DNA of 64,000 nt, taken from positions 58,184-122,183 of the forward strand of contig NZ_JBJYKD010000008.1 in NCBI RefSeq assembly GCF_049310025.1, read 5' to 3'. Source of the DNA: JBJYKD01 sp049310025. Its GTDB lineage: Bacteria; Bacillota; Thermosediminibacteria; Thermosediminibacterales; Tepidanaerobacteraceae. A program made the position numbers and the translations under genes. Under the pieces are notes generated by a model. It was not told the origin of the DNA, did no database searches, and was given only the letters and a program-made list of their open reading frames with translations. This document shows, piece after piece, positions 18,175 through 26,856 of this stretch (position 1 is the stretch's first letter; every line of letters starts with the position of its first letter).

Positions 18175-18195
18175 TTATTTCAGGAAGTGGGATAT

Positions 18196-20040
18196 GTGAA
18201 AAACATTTTTCGAAAGATATTAATTATCATTTTAGATATCTGCATAATCAATATTTCGTTGTTCTACTCTTATGTTCTTAGATTTGACAATAAAATACCG
18301 CCACAATACGCCACACAGTTTCGAGAAACTTTTGTGATGGTCACCCTCATAACAATAACGAGTTTTTTCATCTTTAATTTATACGACCGTATCTGGCGAT
18401 ATGCCAGTATTAACGAATTGATTTCGATAGTGATGGCTACGTCTTTTGGAACCCTTGCTGTTCTGGGTTACACCTTTATGATAGGAAATACATATCCAAG
18501 AAGTATTTACATATTATACTGGCTGCTATTAACTGTTTTGACCGGCGGTATTCGATTTATTTTCAGGACTTATAACAGCCTGGCTCCGGGATTTAGAAAG
18601 ATAGAAGGATATAAAAACGTTCTTGTTATCGGGGCCGGGGAAGCCGGGTCCATGGTGATAGGAGAGTTTATCAGGCATCCGGAACTCAAAATGAAACCCG
18701 TGGCCATCATAGACGATGATAGAAACAAGCATGGCTTAAGGATTCATGGGATAAGAGTTGAAGGTGGCCGCAAGCAAATTCCGGAGGTTGTTTTGAAAAA
18801 AAACATCCATGAAATTGTTATAGCCATGCCGTCTATTGACCGGCGGGAGATAAAAGAGATTATTAATATTTGCAGAAATACCGGGTGCAAATTAAAGATT
18901 TTACCGGGCGTGTATGAACTTCTTGATGGCAAGGTTAGCGTAAAAAGACTGAGGGATGTGAAAATAGAAGACCTGCTGGGCAGAGAACCGGTAAAGGTAA
19001 ACCTTGAGGAGATTTCGGGCTATATAAAGGATAAAGTGGTGCTGGTAACCGGCGGAGGAGGTTCTATAGGATCGGAGCTTTGCAGGCAAATAGCCGGTTT
19101 TGGGCCGAGAGAGCTTTTGATTTTCGATATAAACGAGAACAATGTGTATGACCTGGAGTTTGATTTAAAAACTCTGTTTCCGAATCTAAAATATACTGCG
19201 TTAATTGGCAGCATCAGAGATAGGGGGAGATTGGAATACATATGTGAAAAATACAGACCGCAGGTTGTTTTTCATGCGGCGGCCCATAAACATGTACCGC
19301 TGATGGAGCTAAATGCTACAGAGGCTATTAAGAACAATGTCTTCGGAACCCTAAATGTGGCGGAAGTTTCAGATAAATATAATGTGGAAAGATTTATTTT
19401 AATTTCTACGGATAAGGCCGTCAACCCCACCAACATCATGGGGGCTTCCAAGCGGATCGCGGAAATAGTCATTCAAATGATGTCCATGAAAAGTGAGACT
19501 ATTTTTGCGGCGGTGAGATTCGGCAATGTCCTTGGAAGTCGGGGAAGTGTTGTCCCGCTCTTTAAACGACAGATAGAAGAGGGAGGGCCCGTTACGGTAA
19601 CCCATCCCGATGTAACCAGGTATTTTATGACCATTCCAGAAGCTGTACAACTGGTTATTCAGGCCGGGGCCCTGGCCAGAGGTGGAGAAATTTTTGTTCT
19701 GGATATGGGGGAGCCCGTAAAGATAGTCGATCTTGCGCGGGATATGATCCGCCTGTCAGGACTCGAGCCAGATGTTGACATAAAAATAGAGTTTATCGGA
19801 TTGAGGCCCGGCGAAAAACTTTTTGAAGAGATACTGTTAAATGAAGAAGGCGTTACCGCAACGAAATATAAAAAGATATTTATAGCTAAGCCAACTTTTA
19901 CAGATGTAAGTACCTTTGAAAGAGAAATTAAAAACCTGAATGAAGTATTGTTCGGTTCCGGCGGTGATCTGGAAAGTGTCATAAAAAAGCTGGTTCCCAC
20001 ATACGTAAAAAGTGAAAAAAAGATAAAATCTAATGCATGA
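18196..20040 (+). CDS. pglF: UDP-GlcNAc 4,6-dehydratase, CapD/PglF/WbpM type
   Basis: GTG 18196 is preferred because AGGAAG lies 8 bases upstream; GTG 18187 is in frame. The protein of about 614 residues has four N-terminal membrane helices and a first nucleotide-binding fold (NVLVIGAGEAGSMVIGEF). The catalytic short-chain dehydrogenase domain follows from about residue 280: VVLVTGGGGSIGSELCRQI and STDKAVNPTNIMGASKRIAE. It converts UDP-GlcNAc to the 4-keto-6-deoxy sugar, the first step to UDP-di-N-acetylbacillosamine. Length and topology match the membrane-bound class. The aminotransferase follows it. Confidence 0.92.
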   Translation: MKNIFRKILIIILDICIINISLFYSYVLRFDNKIPPQYATQFRETFVMVTLITITSFFIFNLYDRIWRYASINELISIVMATSFGTLAVLGYTFMIGNTYPRSIYILYWLLLTVLTGGIRFIFRTYNSLAPGFRKIEGYKNVLVIGAGEAGSMVIGEFIRHPELKMKPVAIIDDDRNKHGLRIHGIRVEGGRKQIPEVVLKKNIHEIVIAMPSIDRREIKEIINICRNTGCKLKILPGVYELLDGKVSVKRLRDVKIEDLLGREPVKVNLEEISGYIKDKVVLVTGGGGSIGSELCRQIAGFGPRELLIFDINENNVYDLEFDLKTLFPNLKYTALIGSIRDRGRLEYICEKYRPQVVFHAAAHKHVPLMELNATEAIKNNVFGTLNVAEVSDKYNVERFILISTDKAVNPTNIMGASKRIAEIVIQMMSMKSETIFAAVRFGNVLGSRGSVVPLFKRQIEEGGPVTVTHPDVTRYFMTIPEAVQLVIQAGALARGGEIFVLDMGEPVKIVDLARDMIRLSGLEPDVDIKIEFIGLRPGEKLFEEILLNEEGVTATKYKKIFIAKPTFTDVSTFEREIKNLNEVLFGSGGDLESVIKKLVPTYVKSEKKIKSNA

Positions 20041-20067
20041 TAGAGATGCGCATGGGAGGCTGTGCTG

Positions 20068-21186
20068 ATGAAAATTCCACTTGCAAGACCCGATATATCG
20101 GAAAGGGAGATAGATGCGGTAGCGGAAGTTTTAAGGAGCGGCATTTTGAGCATTGGGCCCAAAATAGAAGAATTTGAAAAAGAATTTGCAAGTTACATAG
20201 GAGTCAAACACGCTATCGGAGTAAACAGCGGTACCAGCGGTCTTCATCTTCTTATTAAGTCTTTTAATATAGCCGAAGGAGATGAGGTCATAACTACTCC
20301 GTTTAGCTTTATTGCATCATCCAACTGCATTTTGTTTGAAAGAGCAAGGCCTGTTTTTGTAGATATAGACCCGCTGACATTAAATATGGACATAGGTCAG
20401 ATAGAATCGAAAGTAACGGAGAAGACAAGAGCAATTCTGGCCGTGGACGCTTTTGGACAGCCTGTGGATATCATGGCATTGCGAAAAATCGCCCAAAAAT
20501 ACGGATTGAAGTTGATAGAAGATTCCTGCGAAGCCGTGGGTTCCGAATACGACGGCATAAAAGCGGGAAGCATGGCGGATGGGTCGGTGTTCGCCTTTTA
20601 TCCGAACAAACAGATGACCACCGCCGAAGGCGGGATGATTGTTACCAATGACGATGAAGTGGCGAATTTGTGCAGGAGTTATAGAAGCCAGGGCAGGGCT
20701 GTGACGGGACTGTGGCTGGAGCATGAGAGGCTGGGTTACAATTACAGGATGAGCGAACTTCATGCCGCCCTGGGGCTTGTCCAGCTGGAAAGGCTCGATG
20801 AGTTTATACGAAAGCGGGCTGTGGTGGCGGAAAAATACAATCAGAAGTTCAAAGACGTTGAAGGGGTAAGGGTGCCTTATATAGATAAAAAGGTCACCAG
20901 AATGAGCTGGTTTGTATATGTGATACAGCTCGATCATCACATAGACAGGAATAGAGTCATGAAGCATTTACTGGACAGCGGCATCGGCTGCCGGCCTTAT
21001 TTTACTCCCATCCACCTGCAGCCTTTTTACAGAGAAATGTTCGGCTACAAACCCGGCGATTTCCCAGTGACGGAGCGTGTCGCCTCCTCCACAATCTCCC
21101 TCCCCTTTCACAACAACCTCTCCGATGAAGAAATAAACTACGTGGTGGAAAAAGTGAGGGAAGGGATAGAGAAATTCGGGGGGTGA
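20068..21186 (+). CDS. pglE: DegT/DnrJ/EryC1 family sugar aminotransferase (PglE type)
   Basis: ATG 20068 follows GGGAGG by 8 bases. The 372-residue PLP enzyme has the family motifs IGVNSGTSGLHLLIKSFNI, AVDAFGQPVDIMAL, IEDSCEAVGSEYDGIKAG and FYPNKQMTTAEGGMIVTND, in which the lysine forms the internal aldimine. It would aminate the 4-keto sugar made by the dehydratase immediately upstream, using glutamate. It ends the operon. Its 3' part is copied, with deletions, at 27601-27962, and shorter pieces recur near 29926 and 37974. Confidence 0.9.
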   Translation: MKIPLARPDISEREIDAVAEVLRSGILSIGPKIEEFEKEFASYIGVKHAIGVNSGTSGLHLLIKSFNIAEGDEVITTPFSFIASSNCILFERARPVFVDIDPLTLNMDIGQIESKVTEKTRAILAVDAFGQPVDIMALRKIAQKYGLKLIEDSCEAVGSEYDGIKAGSMADGSVFAFYPNKQMTTAEGGMIVTNDDEVANLCRSYRSQGRAVTGLWLEHERLGYNYRMSELHAALGLVQLERLDEFIRKRAVVAEKYNQKFKDVEGVRVPYIDKKVTRMSWFVYVIQLDHHIDRNRVMKHLLDSGIGCRPYFTPIHLQPFYREMFGYKPGDFPVTERVASSTISLPFHNNLSDEEINYVVEKVREGIEKFGG

Positions 21187-21331
21187 GGAAATAATTTTAT
21201 GCGTATAAGTCAGTCAAGGGACCTATTCTTTTTGCCGAGAGAGTTTTGAACGAATTGGAAAAAAACCTGTCCCTAGGGCGGACCTGGCAGAGGGATGATT
21301 TATTTCATAAAAAGCCGTTTTTTTTTTGATA

Positions 21332-21735
21332 GATTTTGTTGAAAGCTACAGATACGATCTTCTTAAAGCTAAGTATCACATAGATCGCAAATTTTAAGGT
21401 GATCTGGATAAGGGGTTCAATGCCTTACTAATGCTCTGAATAGTCCCTTTAAAGATGAATCTTATGCAGTAAAGGCATCCGTATATAATCAATATGGCCG
21501 CATAAGATTTGCGCAAAGGAATTATTATGATGCATGTTACTTTTATAGAAAAAGTGCCGATTTGGCCAAAAAATCCTTGAATAAGAAATTAATACATATT
21601 GCATATTCAAATCTTATTCATTCATATTTTTTAAATGGAGAAAAACAAAATGGGCTTAACTGTTTGAAAGAATATGAAAACTTGATAGATAATGAAAATC
21701 TAAACGAACGTTCCGAAGAAGACCGCATAGCATAA
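21332..21735 (+). pseudogene. Decayed TPR-repeat protein
   Basis: Two frames give FVESYRYDLLKAKYHIDRKF and then, from 21427, NALNSPFKDESYAVKASVYN, QYGRIRFAQRNYYDACYFYR and KSADLAKKSLNKKLIHIAYS. This is the helical-repeat pattern of TPR regulators of the type linked to XRE or Rap-like proteins. Stops and a frame change show decay, and the sequence is cut near 21710 by the transposase remnant. A possible last piece (SLEINNYQLFWQRRIKWR) lies beyond the element at about 22925-22985. No N-terminal DNA-binding part is found. Confidence 0.55.
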
Positions 21736-22798
21736 ACCTTACGCCAAGCCTTAGAATCCCTGGGAGTTCTGGTAAAAAGCCTTAAATCATCCTGAGGCTT
21801 AGTATAAACCGTACGCCCATAGAAAGAATCAGAACAAGGGCAATCACAAAAAATACTTTTTCTCAAACGTCTACTGCCAGCTTTCAAAGGACAGCGCCAC
21901 TTCAAACGACTGCGCCTTTTTTTAAAACCACAAAAACACATAGCATAACCTTTGGGGCAAATAGGAATACCATACTCATTAACGTTGATCGAAGGCAAAT
22001 CCTTAAAATTGCCCTTGCCCTTAGAATTAAGATCAATAAAAGGCTCAATACCCCAAAACTCACAAAGCCCCAAGAAGCCTCAGGATCCGAAAAACGACGC
22101 TTACAATCACAAACCTTAACACCATGTGGGCTGGATCCCGTCCTCAAAGAAGAACCATCACCCGACAAAACAAGGTTCAAAGGATCCGGGATCAGGCCCA
22201 TATGGACAGAAACATCCACAAAACAGCGGGCAAAAATCTCCTGAATTAACCTTTCAGCCCGCAGGGGGAAAGGCACTCTACCATCCATAAACCTTTTACA
22301 CAACTTACCTACAACCCCCGGATGTTTAACAGGCTGCTTAGAACCTGCTTTGAGCTTCTTTTTAGGCTTTTTAATAGGAGACCTTAACTTAAACCTTCTT
22401 TCAATCCTGGTCTTCCTATCCTCAAGCCAGAGCCTATCAAAAAAATCATAAAACGTCCCCACACCGGGCGTATTATGAGGCTCAAAGCCGGACAAAACAG
22501 CCAAAATATCATCCGAGCGAAGAACTTCAACCCACTTAGTAACACTATGATACCCAAGATCCAACATCAACACCAAAGACCTTAAAATACACACAGGATC
22601 ATACAAAACAGGCCGGCCCATAGAAGAAGAAAAACATTTGTACAACAAAGGAACAGCAGGGTCCAGATTCAAAAACCAACCCTTTGACAAAGACCTGGAG
22701 AAAGACCTAAGCCTATCTTGCTCCAGAGCCCATAACAGAGGAATCCTCTGCCGTAAAAACAGTTGAAACTCCAGATGAGAAGAACATTTGATAAGCAT
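21715..22798 (-). mobile_element. Defective insertion sequence with broken DDE-type transposase
   Basis: The minus strand encodes a transposase from ATG 22798 (MLIKCSSHLEFQLFLRQRIP; GRPVLYDPVCILRSLVLMLD; SGDGSSLRTGSSPHGVKVCD; RFSDPEASWG). It then jumps frame to LCEFWGIEPFIDLNSKGKGN and a cysteine-rich part GIPICPKGYAMCFCGFKKRR. The reading ends at RSSSERS, where the family normally continues. The part between SDPEASWG and the next block appears deleted and the 3' end is missing, so it cannot encode active transposase. I do not assign an IS family, and clear terminal inverted repeats were not found. Confidence 0.7.
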
Positions 22799-22994
22799 AA
22801 AAATATCACCCTCATATATTAGAAGTAATGGTAAAAAATACCATCCACTTCAATTATGGGGGCGATCCGAAAAAGTCAAGTATGATTACAAGCGGATATT
22901 CATGAATAACACATATATATTCATAAAATCTCTTGAAATCAATAATTATCAGCTATTTTGGCAACGGAGAATTAAGTGGAGGTAAAAAAATAAT

Positions 22995-23037
22995 AGCCCT
23001 CTTGAGAGGGCTTGAGAATGAAGGAAACTGAGTTTCC
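22995..23037 (+). promoter_or_regulatory. Two tandem hairpins upstream of the PARIS-like genes
   Basis: AGCCCTC-TTGA-GAGGGCT (22995-23012) is followed by GGAAAC-TGA-GTTTCC (23023-23037). Both stems are perfect and lie 37 bases or less from the ATPase ribosome site. The first could end transcription from the left; the pair could also shape the 5' leader. Neither is followed by a long T run. Confidence 0.4.
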
Positions 23038-23073
23038 GAAAATCTACTAATAAAATAATAGGAGATGTGTTTT

Positions 23074-24399
23074 ATGAATATTTTAGAAATTGAAGTTGAT
23101 GGTTTATATGATTTGTATAGTTATAAAATTCCATTTTATAATGATGAAGGTATTACCATAATATATGGGCCAAATGGATATGGTAAAACAACCATTTTAA
23201 AATTAATTAAAGATATAATAAATGGGAATATAACTGAAATCAATTTTATTTTATTTAAAAGGTTTAAGATATTATTTGACAATAATTTCTATATAGAAGT
23301 AATAAAACAAAATAATGAGCGAAATAATATGATTTACAAAATAAATGATCATGTATTCGAAAATGAATTAAATAAATATCAAAAAGAAAATATTAATGAT
23401 TTTCATATACCTGTGAGTGTTATTAGCGAATATATACCATATTTGAAAAGAGTAGGACCGAGATTTTGGATTGATATTAGGACTAATCAAAGATTGAGTT
23501 ATGATGAAATAATTGATACATATTCGGATTTATTCTTTATAAATAAAGAATTATATGATGTTTTATCTGAAATAAGAAAAGAAATATCTGTACATTTCAT
23601 TGAAGCGAATAGATTATTTAAACCGGAAGTAATTACAGATAATGTATATGATTATTATAGGAAAGAAAATGTTATTTTGCCTGCTGTTTTAACTTACTCG
23701 AAAGAATTAGTTAAGATAATTGAAAATAAATTAGCGCAATCAAGCGCTTATACGCAGGAGTTAGATAGAACATTTCCTAGAAGATTAATACAAATTATGA
23801 CGTCTAAAAACAAAGATATGATTTTATCAAAAGAAGAAATAAACAAAGAATTAGTTAAGTTAGAAAATAAAAGAAAAGATTTAATCGAAGTAGGTCTTTT
23901 GAAACCAGGTAACGATGTAAATGTGGAGCCTACTGGTGAAATTGATGAACATACAATAAAAGTTCTTTCTTTATATATTAAAGATACACAAAATAAATTA
24001 AATTTTTTCAATGATGTTGAAAAAAAGATAAATTTAATGACAAGTATAATAAATAAAAGATTTTTAAATAAAACAATGAAAATTGATATAGAAAAAGGTG
24101 GATTTATTTTTGAATTACCAGATAATAAATATTTAACAGCCGAAAAACTTTCATCTGGTGAGCAGAATGAATTGGTACTTATTTATGAACTTTTGTTCAA
24201 ATCAAAACCTAATTCAATAATATTAATCGATGAACCTGAAATATCATTACATATTGCTTGGCAGCATGAGTTTCTTGACGATATGATTAAAATTTCTAAA
24301 TTGATTGGCATCAAAATGTTAATAGCAACACATTCTCCTGATATTATTAATGGCAGATGGGATATAGCTGTGGGATTGGGGGATAATTTTGATGCGTGA
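23074..24399 (+). CDS. AAA/ABC-type ATPase, AriA-like subunit of a PARIS-type system
   Basis: ATG 23074 is 9 bases after AGGAG; an ATG at 23065 is too close to the ribosome site. The 441-residue protein has Walker A YGPNGYGKTTILK at residues 31-43. Near the C-terminus are the ABC signature-like SSGEQNELVLIYELLF, Walker B IILIDEPEISLHIAWQHEF and IATHSPDIING, as in SMC/RecF-like ATPases. It overlaps the next gene, a DUF4435 protein, by 8 bases. An ATPase paired with DUF4435 is the composition of PARIS (AriA plus AriB), which senses phage anti-restriction proteins and aborts infection. Subtype was not determined. Confidence 0.75.
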   Translation: MNILEIEVDGLYDLYSYKIPFYNDEGITIIYGPNGYGKTTILKLIKDIINGNITEINFILFKRFKILFDNNFYIEVIKQNNERNNMIYKINDHVFENELNKYQKENINDFHIPVSVISEYIPYLKRVGPRFWIDIRTNQRLSYDEIIDTYSDLFFINKELYDVLSEIRKEISVHFIEANRLFKPEVITDNVYDYYRKENVILPAVLTYSKELVKIIENKLAQSSAYTQELDRTFPRRLIQIMTSKNKDMILSKEEINKELVKLENKRKDLIEVGLLKPGNDVNVEPTGEIDEHTIKVLSLYIKDTQNKLNFFNDVEKKINLMTSIINKRFLNKTMKIDIEKGGFIFELPDNKYLTAEKLSSGEQNELVLIYELLFKSKPNSIILIDEPEISLHIAWQHEFLDDMIKISKLIGIKMLIATHSPDIINGRWDIAVGLGDNFDA

Positions 24400-25288
24400 T
24401 CTAGTAGATGGAAAGAGAGTGTTTTCAGTAATATTAATGTATCGACCATTATTTAAGAAGATGTGTTACATAATAGTTGAGGGAATTACTGATAAAAGAT
24501 TTTATAGTAAGTTTGTTGATAATGAAAAATGTAAAATTATTGTTGCAGATAATAAAAATAATGTAATAGAAGCTGTTAAAATAGCTAATAAAGTCAATTT
24601 TAAAGGTATAGTTGGAATAGTAGATAAAGACTTTGACGGGTTAATGAATAATTTTAACAACATAAAAAATCTTTATAAAACAGATGATCATGATATAGAA
24701 AATATGATGTTTAAATCGCGAGCTTTTGATGATGTATTAAAAGAATATGTTGATGAAAATAAGTTAACTAATTTTGTTGTTAAAACAGTTACAGATTTAA
24801 AAAACATTATAATAAAAAATGGAATAATCATTGGATGCTTGAGATTTTATTCATTATTAAATGATATTTGGCTTAATTTTGAATATATAAAATATGATGA
24901 TATAATAAATAAAGATAATTTTACTTTAGATATAGATAAACTTATTAATTATATTTTGAATAACTCTAAGAATATAACAAAACCGGTGGAAGAAATAAGA
25001 AAAAGCTTAGATGAATTACTAGCAAAAAATTATAATCCGTATGATATTTGTTGTGGCCACGATTTGATTTATTTATTATATTTAGTCTTAAAATATAAAA
25101 TTGGAGGTTATAATATAAAAAGTCTTACTAGTGGGGGATTAGAAGGTAGTTTTAGATTAGCATATAATATTAATTATTTTAAAGAAACAACTTTATATAA
25201 TTCTTTACTAGAATGGGCAAGAAATAATATGTCGTTTAATATATTTCCTGCTGAAGAATATACAAGTCCTCCTATGATTGCCAGTTAA
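24392..25288 (+). CDS. DUF4435 (TOPRIM-like) protein, AriB-like effector
   Basis: ATG 24392 lies inside the end of the ATPase gene, indicating translational coupling. The 298-residue protein has the DUF4435 layout: YIIVEGITDKRFYSKFVDNE (acidic TOPRIM-type start), GIVGIVDKDFDGLM, TDDHDIENMMFKS, and CGHDLIYLLYLVLKYKIGG near the C-terminus. In PARIS, AriB is the toxic nuclease held by AriA and released on infection. The stand-alone ATPase/DUF4435 pair is also used by less studied systems, so the name is a family-level inference. Confidence 0.72.
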   Translation: MRDLVDGKRVFSVILMYRPLFKKMCYIIVEGITDKRFYSKFVDNEKCKIIVADNKNNVIEAVKIANKVNFKGIVGIVDKDFDGLMNNFNNIKNLYKTDDHDIENMMFKSRAFDDVLKEYVDENKLTNFVVKTVTDLKNIIIKNGIIIGCLRFYSLLNDIWLNFEYIKYDDIINKDNFTLDIDKLINYILNNSKNITKPVEEIRKSLDELLAKNYNPYDICCGHDLIYLLYLVLKYKIGGYNIKSLTSGGLEGSFRLAYNINYFKETTLYNSLLEWARNNMSFNIFPAEEYTSPPMIAS

Positions 25289-25849
25289 GTCCATATAATA
25301 ATGTAAAAAGGGGTTGAGCCACCCCTATCCCTCTGGTTAGAATTAAAAATTGCCAACAAAAAAGCTAACTGGAGGGATGAGATATAGCTCAATTCTAATT
25401 GGGGCATTGATTATGAAACAGGACGAAAAATGGACTTCTGATAAAATACTTGGATATGGACGAATACTTTAAATGGCAAAAAGAAAACTCGAAAAAATGA
25501 AGAGAAAAAGTGGTTTCGATAAGTTAAACTTTTAAACTTTTATCACCTTATTCTAGCCAGAGAGAATTTTACACAAAAAATTGGAGTTGATCGATTGCCA
25601 TAGCGAGGTATTGAATTTTTGGCATTACCTTGATCTCATCAAGACAAAACCTTCAATTCCAGGCGGGTAAAATCAACTCTGCCTGATTATTATCATAATT
25701 CCCCTTCGAAAAGTATAAATTATTATAAAAGAGAAATAATTTTAGTGATGACAAGAGAGGGGAATTATGGTAATATGGAAATAAATTTAGCATCTTTGAA
25801 GGATTATTTTGGTTGTTGGAGAATTGTATATATTATAGGAGATGATAGT
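25289..25849. other. Intergenic region with inverted repeats, no confident gene
   Basis: An AGGGGT-TGAGCC-ACCCCT hairpin lies at about 25308-25325 and could end the PARIS-like operon. Imperfect inverted repeats CCCTCTGGTTAG and CTAACTGGAGGG lie around 25330-25378, followed by TTAGAATT/AATTCTAA pairs; these may be remains of a small mobile element. A frame leading into the next gene is open from 25745, but a better start with a ribosome site is at 25850. No protein homologue is recognised in the rest. Confidence 0.4.
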
Positions 25850-26404
25850 ATGAACAATATATTTGAAAAAGAATATAGCAGTGATCCGGTGGTTGAAATT
25901 TATTCGAAATGCCTTGAGAAATATAATACTGGAATAGAATACTATGAAGGAAAACCGGTGTATTATTTTATCGTTCGTGAATTTTATAGTTTTTTGCTGA
26001 AAGAATTGAATCGGCTGGAAAGCTATATAATGAAAAAATGTGCGGAGGTTAATAATGAATATTTGCTAGCGAGAATAAAATCTTTTAAAGATAAATTTGA
26101 TTTTGATGCATTTTACGAGAAAAATCTTGAAACGCTTTTAATGGTGTTGAACGAATATTCAATGGAAAAATTATCAAAAATAATTAGACTGATGAAGAAA
26201 GAATATAACATATATTATAAAATGAAGATGGATTATGATATTCTCAATGAGATGATTGATTGGATTGAAGATAGTCTTTTTATTTTAAAAAAATATATAG
26301 AGAAACTTGCCTCAAGTCAAGAAATAACATATGAGGAAACGATTTATATTAATAATGAAAAAAATAATAGAAGTGATTATCCAAATATTCCCTATGCTGC
26401 ATAA
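25850..26404 (+). CDS. Unknown helical protein, first gene of a SecB-chaperone cassette
   Basis: ATG 25850 follows AGGAG by 8 bases, giving 184 residues. The protein is rich in predicted helices (REFYSFLLKELNRLESYIMK, EKLSKIIRLMKKEYNIYYKM) and ends in a polar, tyrosine-containing tail (EETIYINNEKNNRSDYPNIP). I do not recognise a family. The SecB-like gene starts 14 bases later. In toxin-antitoxin-chaperone systems the antitoxin carries a C-terminal chaperone-addiction tail, and this protein could fill that role, but that is speculation from gene order and the shape of the tail. Very AT-rich. Confidence 0.55.
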   Translation: MNNIFEKEYSSDPVVEIYSKCLEKYNTGIEYYEGKPVYYFIVREFYSFLLKELNRLESYIMKKCAEVNNEYLLARIKSFKDKFDFDAFYEKNLETLLMVLNEYSMEKLSKIIRLMKKEYNIYYKMKMDYDILNEMIDWIEDSLFILKKYIEKLASSQEITYEETIYINNEKNNRSDYPNIPYAA

Positions 26405-26417
26405 AGGGGTGCTTTTT

Positions 26418-26834
26418 TTGGATAAAGAAAAATATAATGAGCTTGTTAAATGTATTGAATTGAATCGTATAATACTTTGTAAGTTAAATTGTGAGATAAA
26501 TGTTGATATATTAGAAGAAAAATTTGAACGAGCAAAAGTGAACTTTAACCCTGAGTTTAATCTTAAAAAGAAGGAAAAAAATAGACTGTATGCTGAAGCT
26601 ATATTTGATGTAAATGTAATTGAAGAAAAAAATCAAAAAATGGTTTTTAACATCAATGTATCTTTTTTATTGATTTATAATTATAAAGAAGAATGCGAGG
26701 ATAGTGTTTTGAACGAGTTCGTAAAGAGAAATGTTCCTCTTAATGCATGGCCATATGGACGTGAAATAATTAGTTCAATTACAGCTAGAATGGGTTTACC
26801 CCCTCTTAATATTGGTCTGTATAAAGTTTATTAA
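26418..26834 (+). CDS. SecB-like chaperone
   Basis: TTG 26418 with AAGGGG 9 bases upstream gives 138 residues; an open frame reaches back to 26331. The centre has strand-like segments (YAEAIFDVNVIEEKNQKMVF, INVSFLLIY). The C-terminal part contains NVPLNAWPYGREIISSITAR and MGLPPLNIG, which match the SecB signature of Ala-x-Pro-Tyr-x-Arg-Glu followed by Thr-x-Arg-x-Gly-x-Pro-Pro. Length fits the family. Gram-positive bacteria usually lack housekeeping SecB, and solitary SecB-like proteins are often the chaperone of toxin-antitoxin-chaperone modules. The two flanking unknown genes support that reading. Confidence 0.72.
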   Translation: MDKEKYNELVKCIELNRIILCKLNCEINVDILEEKFERAKVNFNPEFNLKKKEKNRLYAEAIFDVNVIEEKNQKMVFNINVSFLLIYNYKEECEDSVLNEFVKRNVPLNAWPYGREIISSITARMGLPPLNIGLYKVY

Positions 26835-26856
26835 ATTTATGTTTGGATGGGGTCAA

